From NCBI GenBank assembly GCA_949358305.1, contig OX442316.1:19098001-19162000 (forward strand): a stretch of DNA of 64,000 nt, given 5' to 3'. The notes beneath the pieces are model-generated. The model did not search any database. It worked only from the letters and a program-made list of their open reading frames with translations, and was not told where the DNA came from. This document shows, piece by piece, positions 43,009 through 58,548 of this stretch (its first letter is position 1; the number at the start of each line of letters is the position of its first letter). The stretch is from Strigamia acuminata (Eukaryota; Arthropoda; Chilopoda; Geophilomorpha; Linotaeniidae). The translations under genes were made by a program, and so were the position numbers.

Positions 43009-46000
43009 ATGGCGCCGACGAGGCAACGATTTGAAAAGCTGTCGACGGAACTGATTCAAAAATTGACCGGTTTTGAGAAAGAGGAGGAAAATTTTGGAAT
43101 CGGCTTGGATTATGTATTGTCTTCGTTCCATTACCATCATTTCTTGGATGTGAACAGCAACCAGCTGAGGGCGACCATCCAAGGGTTGTTTAATTTAATA
43201 TAATTTATTTAATTAACATTAATAATAAATTGTTACCGGTATTGTTTTAGGTTGTGCGATAAATTTACGATTCACTCGCAGAAGGAGAAGGCGGTCGCCT
43301 TTTTATCGCTGACTCGTCAATTTCTAGAGAGTGACGTTTTCAAAACTCATCCGCAGCTCGACGTGCAGTACTCGATTCTGTCGTTGCTGGTCTTCCTCAC
43401 CAATTGCCCGACCACTGCGAGAAATTACCGGGCGCCTTTGACGCACCGCTCGAGGGTCGAGGACGAGCTCGAAAAATCCGACTGGGCCCAAATTTTACGC
43501 GAGAAAGATGCTAGCGAGCCGTCGGACGAGGACGAGTTCTCGGACTGGACCGATTCGGCCGAGGACGAGGACGAGAAGGAGTCCGTGCCGGGCCCGAGCG
43601 CGCAGAACCACGAGCGGCTTGCTGGGTCCGCGGACTCGGACTCGGCGCTGGCGGCGACGGAGAAACGAGCGTTAACGAACGAAGAAATGTATCCGCAGTT
43701 GGGACGGGCCTGGCTCAAAGAGAACGTGATGCCGCGATACTGGGCGGGCGCGCACGTGATCAAAGAGCCGAGGAAAGAACACGCGTGCAATCGGCTCAAT
43801 CGACAGTGGGAAACCTACCTGGAAGAGTCCGGCGTCATTCTGAGCAAAAGTTACGGCTTGGTGCTCAGCGAATACCAAATCATGCGCGAAGTTTTGTGGT
43901 TGTTGCAGGGCTCCGGTTGCACGTTGCACGAGAGGGTGTGCATGTCTCATCTCACGAACGTACGTACGTTTAGTTTATTCTATTGCCACCATTATTCCGA
44001 ACGTCGAAATTATTTTTGCAGAAAAGTTTAGAATCGCTGCTCACCGAGATCGGTCGCTACGGCCGCATGGTGACGAAACTGAGCAGATTTGTCGACGCCA
44101 CTTGCGGGCTGGAAGAATGTGAAGAAAGGTGCCAAACGCTGGAAGCGTACGCGACCGCTCTTTCGCGCTTTCTCACCGACTTCAAGGCGAACATAGTGGA
44201 CGTGGAAAAGCGGGTTTTGGCGCAGAGTGCGTTTTGAAATTGAATTTGAAATTGAATTTGAATTTGAATTTGAACGGTGTTTAGATTCGATTTACACGCT
44301 CGCTCACATGTGGACCGATCTGAGCGGGCGTTTTGAAGAAGTGGAGTTTATCCACGATTTGCACGCCGAAGGAGTGGAAACTCGGTGCAGTTACTCGTGG
44401 CAACGGGCCACCAATCTGCTCGTCGTGCTGTACGAGCGCACGATGGACGTCGAAAGCCTCGGTATCGGCAACAACCGCATCGTGGATTTGTCCCTCGACC
44501 TGTTTCTGACGACGTTCGGGCCGTTCGCCAACATGATGGACGTGTGGATTCGCGAAGGCGCGCTGCGGGACAGATACGACGAGTTCATGTTTCGGAGGCA
44601 CGCGGTCGTAGACGAGGGCGACGAGGAGTTCTGGAACCGCGCGATCGCGTTTCGGGAGGAGGGCGCGCGCGCCCAGAATGTGCTGCTGCCGGACGAGACC
44701 AGGCAGCAGTTGTTGGAGGCCGGCAAATCGATGCAGCTGCTGAATCGGCTCGGCAAAATCGACGCCGTGACGCGCGACGACGGTCGAGCGTCGTTCTACG
44801 AGGAGTTCCTGCAACGCTTGCAACTCGAACTGCGAGACTCGAGGGAGAGAGAAAGCGAGAGCGAGAGGGAAAGTTGCGGTCGTTCGTCGAGCGTGGCGAA
44901 ATCGAAATCGAAATTGAAAGAAACGGACCAAACGGACGCCGCTCGGAGCGATCGGATGATGGAGCAGTTGCGCTCGATCGGCGAATACGATCCGCTGCTC
45001 ATGATGAATTTCCGCCGGATGCGGCGCGCGTCGTCATCACGAGTGGTCGGTGCGAGCGACGTGGACGCGAGCGCAAGTGCTACAGACGGCTTGAAGGCGC
45101 CGTTCCGATGTCCGTTGAACCGTGGAATCGAGAAGGCGTTGTCGCATTTGATTTACGAGAAATACGTGCGCAACTGTTCGTCCTTAATCGGCGTGCTGAA
45201 GCGCGATTACTGCCTGTTGAACTATTTATCCATTATGAGGGTGAGAAATGGGTGTTTGGGTGTTTAGTGTGTTTTGTGATTTGTTTTTTGTTTTTTAATT
45301 CAGAAATTTTTTCTCATGGAAGCCGGCGACATCATGTTTAATTTCTATTCCGAAGTTTTCGACTCGGTAAAATAGGAAAGGAAATATCTGTACGAAAGTT
45401 GGATGAATTGAGTTAAACACTTTGTAGATAAAGAACGGCGAGCGTTGGCAGGACGAGGTGTCGTTGACGATCATTCTGCAGGATGCGATCGCCGCGCACT
45501 ACCCTCATCATTCGAGCAGCATGAGCGTGGTCATCGAACAGATCGCCCCGTCCCGCCTTCACCAACCGATCGAACTGGTCTCGTCGATCCGGCTGAATTG
45601 CAAGGTAGGCCGTGTTGCTAATTGATTCGCTAATTGATTGATTGCAAGTTTATTGTTTATTGCAAGATCCCTTGGCCGGTGAACATCGTGGTGACGAGCA
45701 GGATGCAACGAATGTACAACCAGATTTTCACTTTTCTCCTGCAAGTCAAATGGGCCAAGTATAGTTTGGACGAATTACGATTTCAGAGTATTTCAAATCA
45801 AACAAAATGGACCAATTTGGAATGATTCATTTTTGTTTCGCAGATCTGGAGAAGAGTCGCTGCTGCAGCCTGATGCAGCCTGGCGGGGGCGGGAACGAGC
45901 CGTCGCGCCGCAGCCTGGCGCCGCGCATCTATTTGCTTCGCATGCGCTTGCTGCATTTCGTCAACAACATACACACGTACGTGATGACGCAATCGCTGCA

Positions 46001-46415
46001 CACTACGGGCGTGGAGTTGGAGCAGCGCTTGAACTGCGCTTTCGACTTAGAGGAGGTGGTCAAGTCGCACGCGACCTACGTTGACCGGCTCTACCGCAGC
46101 TGTTTGCTGGACGATCAGATATCGCTGGTGCGCCAAGCCATCGTGTGGGTGCTCAACCTGGCGGTCAACTTCCGCGCCAAATGGGATTTGGGCGTCGAGA
46201 GGTTCAGCGAAAAAGACGTTGGCGAAATGGAAGGCGAGTTCGGCAAGTGTTGCAAGTTCCTCAAATCGTTTCACGGCAACACGATGCGCTGCGGCTCTTT
46301 CGTTGAATGTGAGTCGTGTGAAAAAAGAATTGAATTAATTGAATTAATTTATTTAAATTTAATTCTTTTTCTCGCAAAAGGGCTTTACAATTTCGTTTTA
46401 CAAGATTGGGCGTAA
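43009..46415 (+). CDS. TUBGCP5: Gamma-tubulin complex component 5 (GCP5)
   Basis: Nine exons (43009-43184, 43251-43959, 44022-44226, 44285-45240, 45304-45366, 45428-45604, 45667-45787, 45844-46308, 46381-46415) give 968 aa (human 1024). The N-terminal GRIP1 region includes LKENVMPRYWAGAHV, EYQIMREVLWLLQGSG and LLTEIGRYGRMVTKLSRFVD. A long acidic/Ser linker separates it from GRIP2: LIGVLKRDYCLLNYLSIMRK, FFLMEAGDIMFNFYSEVFD, WPVNIVVTSRMQRMYNQIFT, LLQVKWAKYSLDELRF, LRMRLLHFVNNIHTYVMTQ. GCP5 is a low-copy subunit of the gamma-tubulin ring complex that nucleates microtubules. The insert ESESERESCGRSSS is low-complexity. Exon 1 ends at an unusual donor (GTTGTT) flanked by a short direct repeat. The stop lies 23 bp from that of KICS2. 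Confidence 0.95.
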
Positions 46416-46438
46416 AGAAACGCGACGTCAACTACTTT

Positions 46439-48496
46439 TTATTTCGAGCCCGGCTTGAGCGAGGTCAGCAGTTTGTTGCTTCTCAGTTGCGACGCGAACG
46501 TCGACATGAAGTTATTGATGTAGGAATCCCTTTCCGATTTTTTTGAATCGTAGATGACGACGAAAGTGATTCGCGGTTCGATGCGCGTCAAGAAATAAGT
46601 GAATTGTAATGACTGCGAAAAAAGAGGAGGAGGAAAAAACTTTTGATTTTGATTTAAGACGAACAGTCGTGAATGAACGAATGAATTAAAATTTTTAAAA
46701 AAAAAACCAAAAAAAAATCACGTTATCGTATATGGAGACGATCCTTTCCATCGTGTTGAGTTCGTTGGCCTTGTCCGACATGGTCATGACGATGCTCGGC
46801 CACAGGTGCGAGGGTTTCTGAATTAACGAGCAAGAAGACGTGAGAAGATGCGACGGATGAGCAAAATGACAACTCTATCACCGTCGGATATGAAACAACG
46901 GCCTGGAAACCTTCCACTCCGCGCAGCGGCTCGAAAAATCTCTCCGGATGTTGATACCCTTGACCTTTGTATTGGTTGCAGTCGGCGGAGTCGAAAATCA
47001 GGAGCACGTATTTGGCGTCCGTCTTGCGCTGGAAAGAGACCAACCTGCGCACGATTATACTCGTATGGTCAAATGAAATGAAATGAAATGTCCACTACTC
47101 ACTTGGAATGGAAATCGACGGAAGCTCGCGACGCAACGCTTTTCAACTCTTGCGGCGTCGTGGTCTGCTTGCTTAGAATTTGGTGGAAGTAAAACGTGAA
47201 CTAGGAGATTTAGATTCAGATTTAGATTCAGATTTAGATTCAGATGCAGATTCAGATTCAGATGAAATAGAACTAACTTTAGAAACGAGAGCATCTTTGA
47301 ACTTCCACAGCCAATGGTAGTGAGCGGGACTCGACTGTTTGCTCACGAACGGAAAGCTGCGCCTCGCCTGCGAATTAACCAATATTAACCAATTGCGAGA
47401 CATTGTTTTGGTTGTTACTTGTTGTTGATTTAATTTCTTACGTCTCTGAGCTGCACCGTCGATTCCCACGCGCATAACTTGGAATGCGCTTCGTGCAGAT
47501 GAAGAATCGCCGACAGAAACACCATGTTCTGCATGGCAATTTGCGCCTCCAGCAGCTTCACCAGAGTTTCGCACTCGAAACTGTCCGACACGAACAAAAG
47601 AAATGTAAAAGAATGTAAAGATTGTACGAATTACTCCGTACCTGAAACTCGATTTGAGCGGGCTCAGCGAAGGATGGTGGAATTTTTTGTGGTGACCGTC
47701 GGCAATTTCGCGAATGTGAGCGAGTAATTCGTCGTAGTTGATTTGTCTGTTGGCGCCCATAGAACACGTGTGTTCGTAGCTGTACTTTTTTGAATATCGA
47801 AATTTTGAATATCCACGCGTTAATTTTAATTTAGTCATATAATAATTTCAATTAAATGTGTAAGGATACAACTCGGTGAGCTGCAGTCGGGCGCGGGCAA
47901 AACAACTGAGCTGGCCGCACAAATGCGCGAGCACCTTCTCGAGGGAGTCGACGGACGCCGTGCGACCATTCTCCTCGATGCGACTCAGGTCCGAGCACAC
48001 GGCTTCGTACAAAGATTTTAACGAGCTCTACAATTTGTAAATTTAAGCAAATTTAAGCACGAGTGACAGACACGAGCGTTATGCGCACATCTTTGCGAAG
48101 AAATCCTTTGGGCAAGAGAAAAAGAAGTCCGGTGTACAACTTTTCAGCAACGTCCAACTGGCCCAAACACGATAAGGTGGACAGCCAGATGACCGAAGGG
48201 TTCGATTTACTCGTTTCTTTGTCGCGCTCCTTTTCCTGAAATTATTTCATCCGAAATAAATCCATTTTATTTCATCGTCATCACAATTAATCAGCGTTTC
48301 GAGAGAGATAACAATAATTTTAAAGAAGAAAAAAGAAGAAAAAAATATATATATATATTCGCACCGTCATTTCTTTGGCTTTATCGAATTCGAATTGCGA
48401 TATGACCGCAATGGCATTTTCCACGAATGCTTGTTCGCGACTCACGGCCATCTGCGTTCCGATTCTTTCTTGTAAATCCAACAGCGGATAATCCAT
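46439..48496 (-). CDS. KICS2: KICSTOR complex subunit 2 (KICS2, C12orf66 orthologue)
   Basis: Ten exons (48365-48496, 48089-48235, 47870-48027, 47642-47779, 47442-47580, 47278-47367, 47103-47200, 46882-47044, 46722-46817, 46439-46612) give 444 aa; human is 445. Matching blocks are EFDKAKEMTEKERDKE, LDVAEKLYTGL, KKFHHPSLSPLKSSF, FLSAILHLHEAHSKL, FTFYFHQILSKQTTT, GYQHPERFFE, WPSIVMTMSDKANELN and TYFLTRIEPRITFVVIYDSK, ending in SLKPGSK. KICSTOR tethers GATOR1 to lysosomes so that mTORC1 is switched off when amino acids or glucose are low. Start ATG 48496 begins the conserved region; the frame stays open upstream without another ATG. MRPS14 lies 188 bp upstream on the same strand. Confidence 0.93.
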
Positions 48497-48683
48497 TCCA
48501 GTCACGAATTTCACTTTTCGTCCGCCATTATTGTTGTCATCGTCATCTTGACCAGATATCGCCGAGATACTCCTGGAAGCGGAACTCGTAGCGAACCGAT
48601 CGATAAACAAAGAATAAAACAAGAAAAGAGGCGCCGATTTTGTATATTACGAGGTTTTTTTATTCGGCACAAATGTACAACCA

Positions 48684-49195
48684 TCACCAAATGGCTCGCT
48701 GGACACCCGATAAATTATTATGGTCGGCCAAATGTCGCCAGGCGAGTCGACTCATTCGCCACGGCAGCACAAGTCCCCGCGCCCGCGACGTGAGCACGCA
48801 ACGGCCGTGCAGGTAGCTGATGCTTCCTCGTCGCGGAAGAGCCGCGATCTCCCGATCAGCGCATTCCTAACAAATACACGCACCGTGTGAAATAAATTAT
48901 AAAGAAATAAACAAAGAAATTTCTGTTACCCGCAATTCTTTGGGAAGAATTTTATTTTTGCGCAATGTATTCACTCTTAATCTTTCGGCCGCAAATTTGA
49001 AAACTATTTTTCTGTTGTTCACGTCTCTTGCCATCCGGTGATCCGTCCACATGATCGCGGAACGCCGAGGTGTAATGTTCCATATCTACGAGAAACACAT
49101 TATTTATTAGCCAAATTTTAATTCTCCGCGCGTTCGACATCATCTACCGGCGTCGTCAATATTCGCACGCAATCGCGAACCCACAAACTCGCCAT
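48684..49195 (-). CDS. MRPS14: Mitochondrial ribosomal protein S14
   Basis: Three exons (49148-49195, 48930-49085, 48684-48866), all phase 0, give 128 aa, exactly the human length. Conserved blocks: WTDHRMARDVNNRKI, AAERLRVNTLRKNKILPKEL, REIAALPRRGS, RCVLTSRARG, WRMSRLAWRHLADHNNLSG, ending VQRAIW (human IQRATW). It is the uS14 protein of the small mitoribosomal subunit, which contacts 12S rRNA near the decoding head. The short first exon encodes the amphipathic mitochondrial leader (MASLWVRDCVRILTT). It is head-to-head with eEF1A. Confidence 0.94.
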
Positions 49196-51861
<2,666 letters not shown>

Positions 51862-52534
51862 CTAGCTGCCCACCGCCTCGGACGTACACGAGCCTGCGTG
51901 CAGGGCAAACATTTAAAAACTAATGCGACACGAAGACTACTCCACAAAAAAACATTGGTTATTTTTAAATCTTTAGTTCGATTAATTATATTGTTTTTGA
52001 CATCTTGGCTACTTTGTCATAAATGTCATCGGAAGGAATTCCGAAGGAAAAAGCTTTTTCCACTTGTTTCAGTGTTTTATTAAGTGACAGATTTATAATT
52101 TCTGGTGTTTTATACGAATAAAGAAATAGCAGTGTCGTTCAAATTTTCTACTTTTTCTTTTCGTTTACATATCCATTGTTTGTGATGGTCAATCAATTTA
52201 GCTGCATTTATTATTAGGGCATCACAATATTATATTATACAAAATCTGTGTTCTTTTACGGCCTGGCAAGTCCGCACAGTCAAGAGTCGATCTTGTGAAT
52301 ACAGAGTGCGCCAACTGGCGATAAAAACATTATTATTATTAATGTGAAGCGCTTTGCATTCTCTCGACGTTTGATCATTTCGACCACAGAGGTCGGGCCG
52401 CGCTGTTTACCAAATAAGGTAATGAGCACGTTTCCAGGTCTGTCGTCTGAAAATAGACGGTTCTTAGACCACGTTGACATTGTCTTCCCAGTTTCCACAG
52501 AGCCACGACTACAGTTGTTGCGAAAAAGTGAACG
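51862..52534. other. eEF1A 3'UTR and UNC45 upstream region
   Basis: About 270 bp of 3'UTR to an AATAAA at 52117-52122, then roughly 400 bp of spacer leading to the UNC45 ATG; the part from about 52260 is GC-richer and probably promoter. No coding exon. Confidence 0.5.
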
Positions 52535-55500
52535 ATGACGGAAGAAAATGGCGGAGATGAAGTTGCGCTGCTCAAAGACGAAGGTAACGCCAACTTCAAC
52601 AAGGGCGAGTATGTCGAGGCAGTCGGATTTTACACGAGAGCTCTGGCGTTGGCGACGGAGCGGCGAGGCGGGAAAAACGAGGCGGAGAATAAATTGGCGT
52701 TGTACAAAAACAGAGCCGCCGCATTTCTAAAACTGGGACGAACGAGAAATGCCATCAACGATTGCACGGCGGGTGAGTGAACAAACAGCGGGTGCTCTTT
52801 CTCTCTCTCTCTCTTTCTCTCTCTCTCGTTCGCGTTACTAAACGAATTGTCTGGCAGCTTTGGAGTTGAATTCGCAGGACACGAAGGCGCTGTTTCGGCG
52901 ATGTCAGGCGTTCGAGCAGCTCGAAAAGTTTGACGAGGCATACAGGGACGCCAAGGAATTGCACAACGTCGATCCGAAAAACAAGGCGGTTCAACCGATC
53001 CTGGCTCGGCTGCACGCCAAACTGCAGGAAATTGTACTAATTATTAGCCTACTACGATTCTCTATTTATTTGCGGGCAGCTTGTAATGAATTTCCGTTTC
53101 AGGCGAAAACGCAGAACAGCACGAACAAACGCGTCGAGCAAATGTTCGAGCTTGTGTTCGGGGCGGAAAAGGGTGGAGAAGGCGACACGCAGAGCAAACT
53201 TCAAGCCGCAAATAACCTGGTGGTTTTGTCGAGAGAAAAGGCCGGCGCGGAGTTGATGTTCAAAAAGAAGATCGTGCCAAAAATAATGGGTTTGATGAAA
53301 TCGGAAAGAGATCCGGAAATCATCACGGCTTGCATTCGCACGCTCGGAGAATTGTGCAAAGGAAACGGGGAGAGAGTAAGGAACACGTGGCTAATTGTTT
53401 TTTTTTTTTCTTTAATTTCTTTCTTTATTACAGACACGAAGCATTTTAGGACAAGTGAGCATTCTCCAAATGATTGAAGGATTGAATTCCAAGCTGGAGG
53501 TGCAAGTGAATGCGGCTCAACACGCCATACAGATTATCTTCAACACTTTCTCGGGAATGGATTTGAAAGAGGAGAAGAAAGCCGACAAGAAACTGTTGGA
53601 AGGTTTACATTTCGCTTTAATAAAGGCTAATAAAGTTATCCAATTGAATCGTTCATTCATTTATTTCTAGAGAATCGAGTGGAAATCGACGAGTTGATGA
53701 AAGCGTTGACGCACGCCGTGTCTAGTTACAGCATGTCCGCGTTGGGTCGCGACGCGATCGTCGAATTGATCATGAGAAACGTGTCGCTCTCGGCGCTCGA
53801 CTGGGGAGAAAGGCTGCTCGAAACCGACGGCATCGGACGTCTGCTGGAAGTGGCGTCAGTCATCGACGAATTGAAGCTCGAGCCGCACTTGGAGACGACG
53901 CGCAACACGCGCACGCTCGTCGCCATCGCGCTTCAGCACATTTATGATTCTCTGAGCGCCGACAAGTACCGCGCACAGTTCCGCGAAAAAGTGGACGATT
54001 TTATCAAGTGAAATAAAGAAACAATGTTATATTATATGTATATTATAAATGTAAATACTTGTATTCCGACAGGGATAAACTTTTGAATCCGGAGACCGAA
54101 CCAAAAATTCGAGTCACAGCCGCCATAACTTGTCTGCTGCAGGTATTTATTTCTGAAACCGTTTTTCTATTTGAATTCGGAGCTTTAAACGCGTCTTTTC
54201 TTTTTTCTTTTTTCTTGTTTCTTCGGAGTTAAGGGTGCTGTGGATGTGGGCAACTACTGCATCGGTCAGCAAGGGATCCTGGAAATGATGCTGGTGATGG
54301 CGGGAACCGACGATCCCATACAGCAAGCGAGTATTTTTACATTTTTAAATTTAGAAATTTTTAAATTTTTAAATTTTTAACGACGGTTTGACTAAATGTA
54401 CTTGATTTTGTTTAGATGGTCGCAGCCGAGGCGTTGATCGCGGCTTCGGGTAAAAAAGATAAATGCAGCAGCATTTTGTCGCAGGGTGTCAACATTTTGA
54501 AGAAATTGTATCAGTCGAATAACGAGTCCATACGAGTGCGAGGTCTCGTGGTGAGTACCGATGGAGTTGGGAAATTATTGTTCGATCGATTCGATTATTG
54601 TTCATTTTGAAATGTAAAGGGACTTTGTAAACTGGGCTCGATGGGAGGAACCGACTCGTCCATACGTCCGTTCGCCGACGGGTCGTGCCACAAATTGTCG
54701 GACGCTTGCATCAAGTGAGTGTACGCCAAACTTGTTTGTTCTCTGCTTATTGACGCGTGTTGACGCATGTTCAGATTGTTGTTGAATCCGGGCAAAGTGA
54801 CCGACATCAGAAAGTGGGCTGCCGAGGGCCTTTCGTACCTCACTCTGGACGCGGACGTGAAGGAGGAGCTGGTCGGGAATGCGGCGGCCGTGAACGCGCT
54901 CGTCGAGTTGGCAAAAACGGGCGGCGAGACGGCTCTGTACGGAGTGGTGACGACGTTCGTCAACCTCGCCAACTGCTACGACAAGCAAGAAATTATTCCC
55001 GAATTGATCCAACTGGCCAAATTTTCCAAGCAGCACGTGCCCGAGGATCATCCGCTGGACAGTCGCGAGTGCACAGCCGCTCGAATCAAGACGCTCACCG
55101 AACTGGGAATGGCGTCGGCGCTCGTCGCGCTCTCCAAGACGGAATCGTCCAACAGCAAAGAACTCATTTCTCGGTTCAATTTTTTTTGCTTGCAAAATTA
55201 ATCAATCTATTAATTAATTAATCAATCAATCTATTATCGCTTTACTTCAGAATTTTCAACGCGATTTGCGAACAAACCGAATTGAGGGGTTTGGTCGTTC
55301 AGGCGGGCGGTGCAAAAGTGATTTATTTGATTTATTGATAAACGATTGTTAAATTAATTAATTAATTAATTAATTAATTAATTAATTAATTGGCTCAAGG
55401 CGCTGCTTCCGATGGCGCTCGACGGCACCGACAAGGGTAAAATACAAGCGGCTCAAGCGTTGTCCAGAATCGCCATTTCCATCAATCCCGAAGTGGCACT

Positions 55501-56310
55501 TCCCGGACAGCGGGTAAGTGTGACGACATTTCTCAATACCGGTATTTGAAAGGTTCGTTGATCCGTTGCCATGTCTTGTTTAGTGCGCCGAGGCGGTTCG
55601 GCCGATCCTCCAACTGTTGCATCCCGATTGCTCGGGATTGGAGAATTTTGAGGCGCTCTTGGCCCTGTGCAATTTGGCCCGAGTCAGCGAGACGGTGAGG
55701 AAGAACCTCATCAAGGACATCAAATTCAGCAAAATCGAGGCGTACATGTATGAGGATCACGAGATGATCAAGAGGGCGGCCACGCAGTGCATGGTCAATT
55801 TGATTTTCTCCGACGAGGTTTGAATTGCGACTACCTAGTTTTGGTTAAGGCTTTGACCATCTTTCTAATTCTCCTTCTTTCTCGCAGATGGTCAAATATT
55901 TCGAAGGGCCGAACGATCGAGTCAAATACTGGACTTTGCTGTGCACGGAGGAGGACTACGAGACGGCCAAAGCGGCAGCCGGCGGCCTCGCCATGCTCAC
56001 CGAGGCGAGCAAACAATGCTGCGAGAAAGTGTTCGAGGCGAAAGCGTGGCTCGACTCCATCCGCTACTTGTTGGTCAACGAGTGTCCGGAGATGCAGCAC
56101 AGAGGCGTTTGCGTGGTCAACAATATGATGAACTCCTCGAAATCCGTGGCGGAAAAACTGGTCGACACCGACATCATGGAGTTACTGATGGCAGTTTCGA
56201 AGCTGGAAGACCCCAAGTACGCGAAATCATGCGAGATGGCCGCGAAAACGCTGCGTGCGGCCGAAAAATGGAAACTTATTCAACCAAATCGAGAAGACGA
56301 CAGCAATTAA
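52535..56310 (+). CDS. UNC45: UNC45 myosin chaperone
   Basis: Fourteen exons (52535-52772, 52858-53033, 53103-53375, 53434-53602, 53671-54007, 54073-54142, 54234-54326, 54416-54550, 54620-54714, 54775-55173, 55251-55317, 55400-55513, 55584-55817, 55888-56310) give 940 aa (vertebrate UNC45 about 930-945). Three N-terminal TPRs bind HSP90 ([53 protein letters not shown]). A central armadillo region and the C-terminal UCS domain follow ([68 protein letters not shown]), which folds and protects myosin heads. Intron 7 begins with GC (CAA|GCGAGT) because only that junction keeps the frame. The stop lies 68 bp from that of the convergent DDX18 copy. Confidence 0.96.
52796..52829. repeat. (TC)n microsatellite in UNC45 intron 1
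   Basis: A CT-dinucleotide run (TCTCTCTC with two TTT interruptions) in the polypyrimidine part of the first UNC45 intron. Confidence 0.7.
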
Positions 56311-56378
56311 AGAAAACTCATTTAATTATTTTCTAAATAAATCTAAATAAATAAAAATAAATAAGAAAAAAACAATTT

Positions 56379-58351
56379 TTATCTTTTATTATTGACAGAT
56401 TTGAAATTGTTCTTGCGCCTCTGCGGACGCGGTCCACTTTGACCGGGGCCGGGGCTCTTGCGCGGTGCGTCGATCAGCCTGACGGCGGGTGGAGTTTGAA
56501 ATCCGAACGATAGAGCGACCTGTTTCAGATCAAGAGTGTTCACGTCGAACACGTGTTTGAGTTGATGCGAGCTGTACGCGCGAACGTAAGCTTTGTACGC
56601 GTCTTTAGCCGACAGGTGTAGAAAATGATTCTTTGCTATTAATTTCTCCAACTGTAGGGGGGAAAAAATGTGGAACGTAAATTATTAATTAGAGTAAGGT
56701 TGCCCGCGCATACTTACTTGCGACTGAATGTTGCGAATTTTCGTCCAGGAAAACTCGTACTCGTTGAGCGGGATTTTGGCCTTCTTCAAATAGAGCAAGT
56801 AGCCGAGTTCTTCCGGCCGCAAAATGAGAATGGCGCGTCCTTTGCCGCCCACGCCGCGCGCTGTCCGACCGACTCTGTGAATGTACTCCTGCATGGAGAA
56901 AAAAGAAAAGTGTGATGATTACTTCTAATGGTCCTTAGTCCTTACCTTGGGATCGTCGGGCGGGTCGAATTGGACGATCCAATCGACGTCGGGAATGTCC
57001 AGGCCTCTCGCCGCCACATCGGTGCAGAGCAAAATACACGAGGCCGAATTGCAAAACTGGAAAAAGGTGCTCGTGCGTTTCGCTTGCTTTTGTTTTCCCT
57101 GCAACGTGAGTGTGAGAACAGATTAATGATAAAAGCATTAACATTTCTCGTCGTTGTCGTTGTCGTTCGCGTACGTGTATGCACATGACCGACAGATCGA
57201 TGTAGTTCATTAGTTCGTTGTAGAATTTGACGGCCAAACAGGAACTGAAAAACACCATCGCTTTCTGTTTCTTCGCGACCACTTTGCGCAGGAAAGTGTA
57301 GAGCAACAAAAAGCGATTTTCGGATCGAGCGATCACGTATCCCTGCTCCAATCCTTCCACGGTCGACTTTTCTTTGGAGTCGTCCACTCCGACGTAGATC
57401 GGATTCTTTTTCATTGCCAACTTGATCAAATCGTTCGTTTTTTGTGACACCGTCGCGCTGAAAAGCATCGTCTGCCTTTGTCCTAGGTAAGAATTCAATT
57501 TCATCATTTCATCATTTAATATAACTTAATAATAAAAAAGTACATTTACTTACTGGGAAGAAACTTTAAAATCTGTTTCATGTCGTCTTCGAAGCCTATG
57601 TCTAATATCCGGTCAGCCTCGTCGATGATGAGACATTGCAAATTTTTGATGACGAATGCCTTGGTGTTCTGAAATATGAAATAAATATTGCCAAACGATT
57701 TTCGTTTTTCTCAATTGTCCATTTTATTTATTCACTCACCTGTAGGTGATCCAGCAAACGGCCGGGCGTGGCAACGAGAATGTTAACTCCTCTGCCCAGG
57801 TTTTTCACTTCTTCTTGACGTTTGCAGCCGCCCATGGCCAATCCGTAAGTGTTGGAATGGTATTTGAGAAGTTTCTTGAGCACTCCGAACGTTTGAATCG
57901 ACAGTTCGCGCGTCGGCGAAATGATGAGGACACCCGTGCCTGCAAGGGGCAAAATTTTACAATACTTGTTCGCTATTTTAGAATCTTGTCTCACCATTTC
58001 GAGGCATGAATTTCAATTTGGAGATGAGTTCGATCGCCGGGACGAGGAAGGCCAACGTTTTGCCGCTGCCGGTTTTGGCGGCACCGATTAAATCTCTTCC
58101 TTCCAGGAGGTGCGGAATGGCCTTTTCCTGGATCTCGGTCATCCTGACGAACTCCATGTCTGCGATTGCCCGCAATGTCAGCTCGGACACCTGGCCCGAG
58201 AGACAGGCGAACGTCTTGTCGGTCAACAGGCAAGAGACGCCCGCACTCGTACCGGGTACTGCAAATATTCAAACACCGCTCTTTTACACATCTATTTCTA
58301 ACCTATAATCATGTACATACGACTCTTGTCCTCTGTTTTAGTTTCTTCCAT
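56379..58351 (-). CDS. DDX18: DDX18/Has1-type DEAD-box RNA helicase, copy A
   Basis: Eight exons (58303-58351, 57995-58258, 57740-57939, 57554-57668, 57175-57482, 56946-57098, 56718-56888, 56379-56651) give 510 aa. Helicase motifs: Q motif [15 protein letters not shown], motif [10 protein letters not shown], Ia PTRELS, DEAD in [57 protein letters not shown]. The C-terminal extension ([31 protein letters not shown]) is specific to DDX18/Has1, a nucleolar helicase needed for large-subunit ribosome assembly. The long acidic N-terminal extension of vertebrate DDX18 (about 670 aa) is reduced to a few residues. A second, related copy lies 197 bp upstream on the same strand. Confidence 0.95.
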
Positions 58352-58548
58352 CGCGATTACTTAGCCCAACACGTGTGCACGTCTTCAGGAATGAATGGAG
58401 GACACGGACGGCCAACCGAAGCGTTGTTACGACTACAACGACTGCCGCTAGATGGCGCTCACTTAAATGTTATATAATTTTAATTTATATAATATTTTAT
58501 AAGATTTTATATAATGAAACGCGTTTGTTTATATTTTTATTTAAGAAT

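Noticed and set aside
44385-45341. 318-codon plus-strand open frame
   Set aside because: A shifted frame inside GCP5 exon 4; the GCP5 frame matches the family throughout, this one matches nothing.
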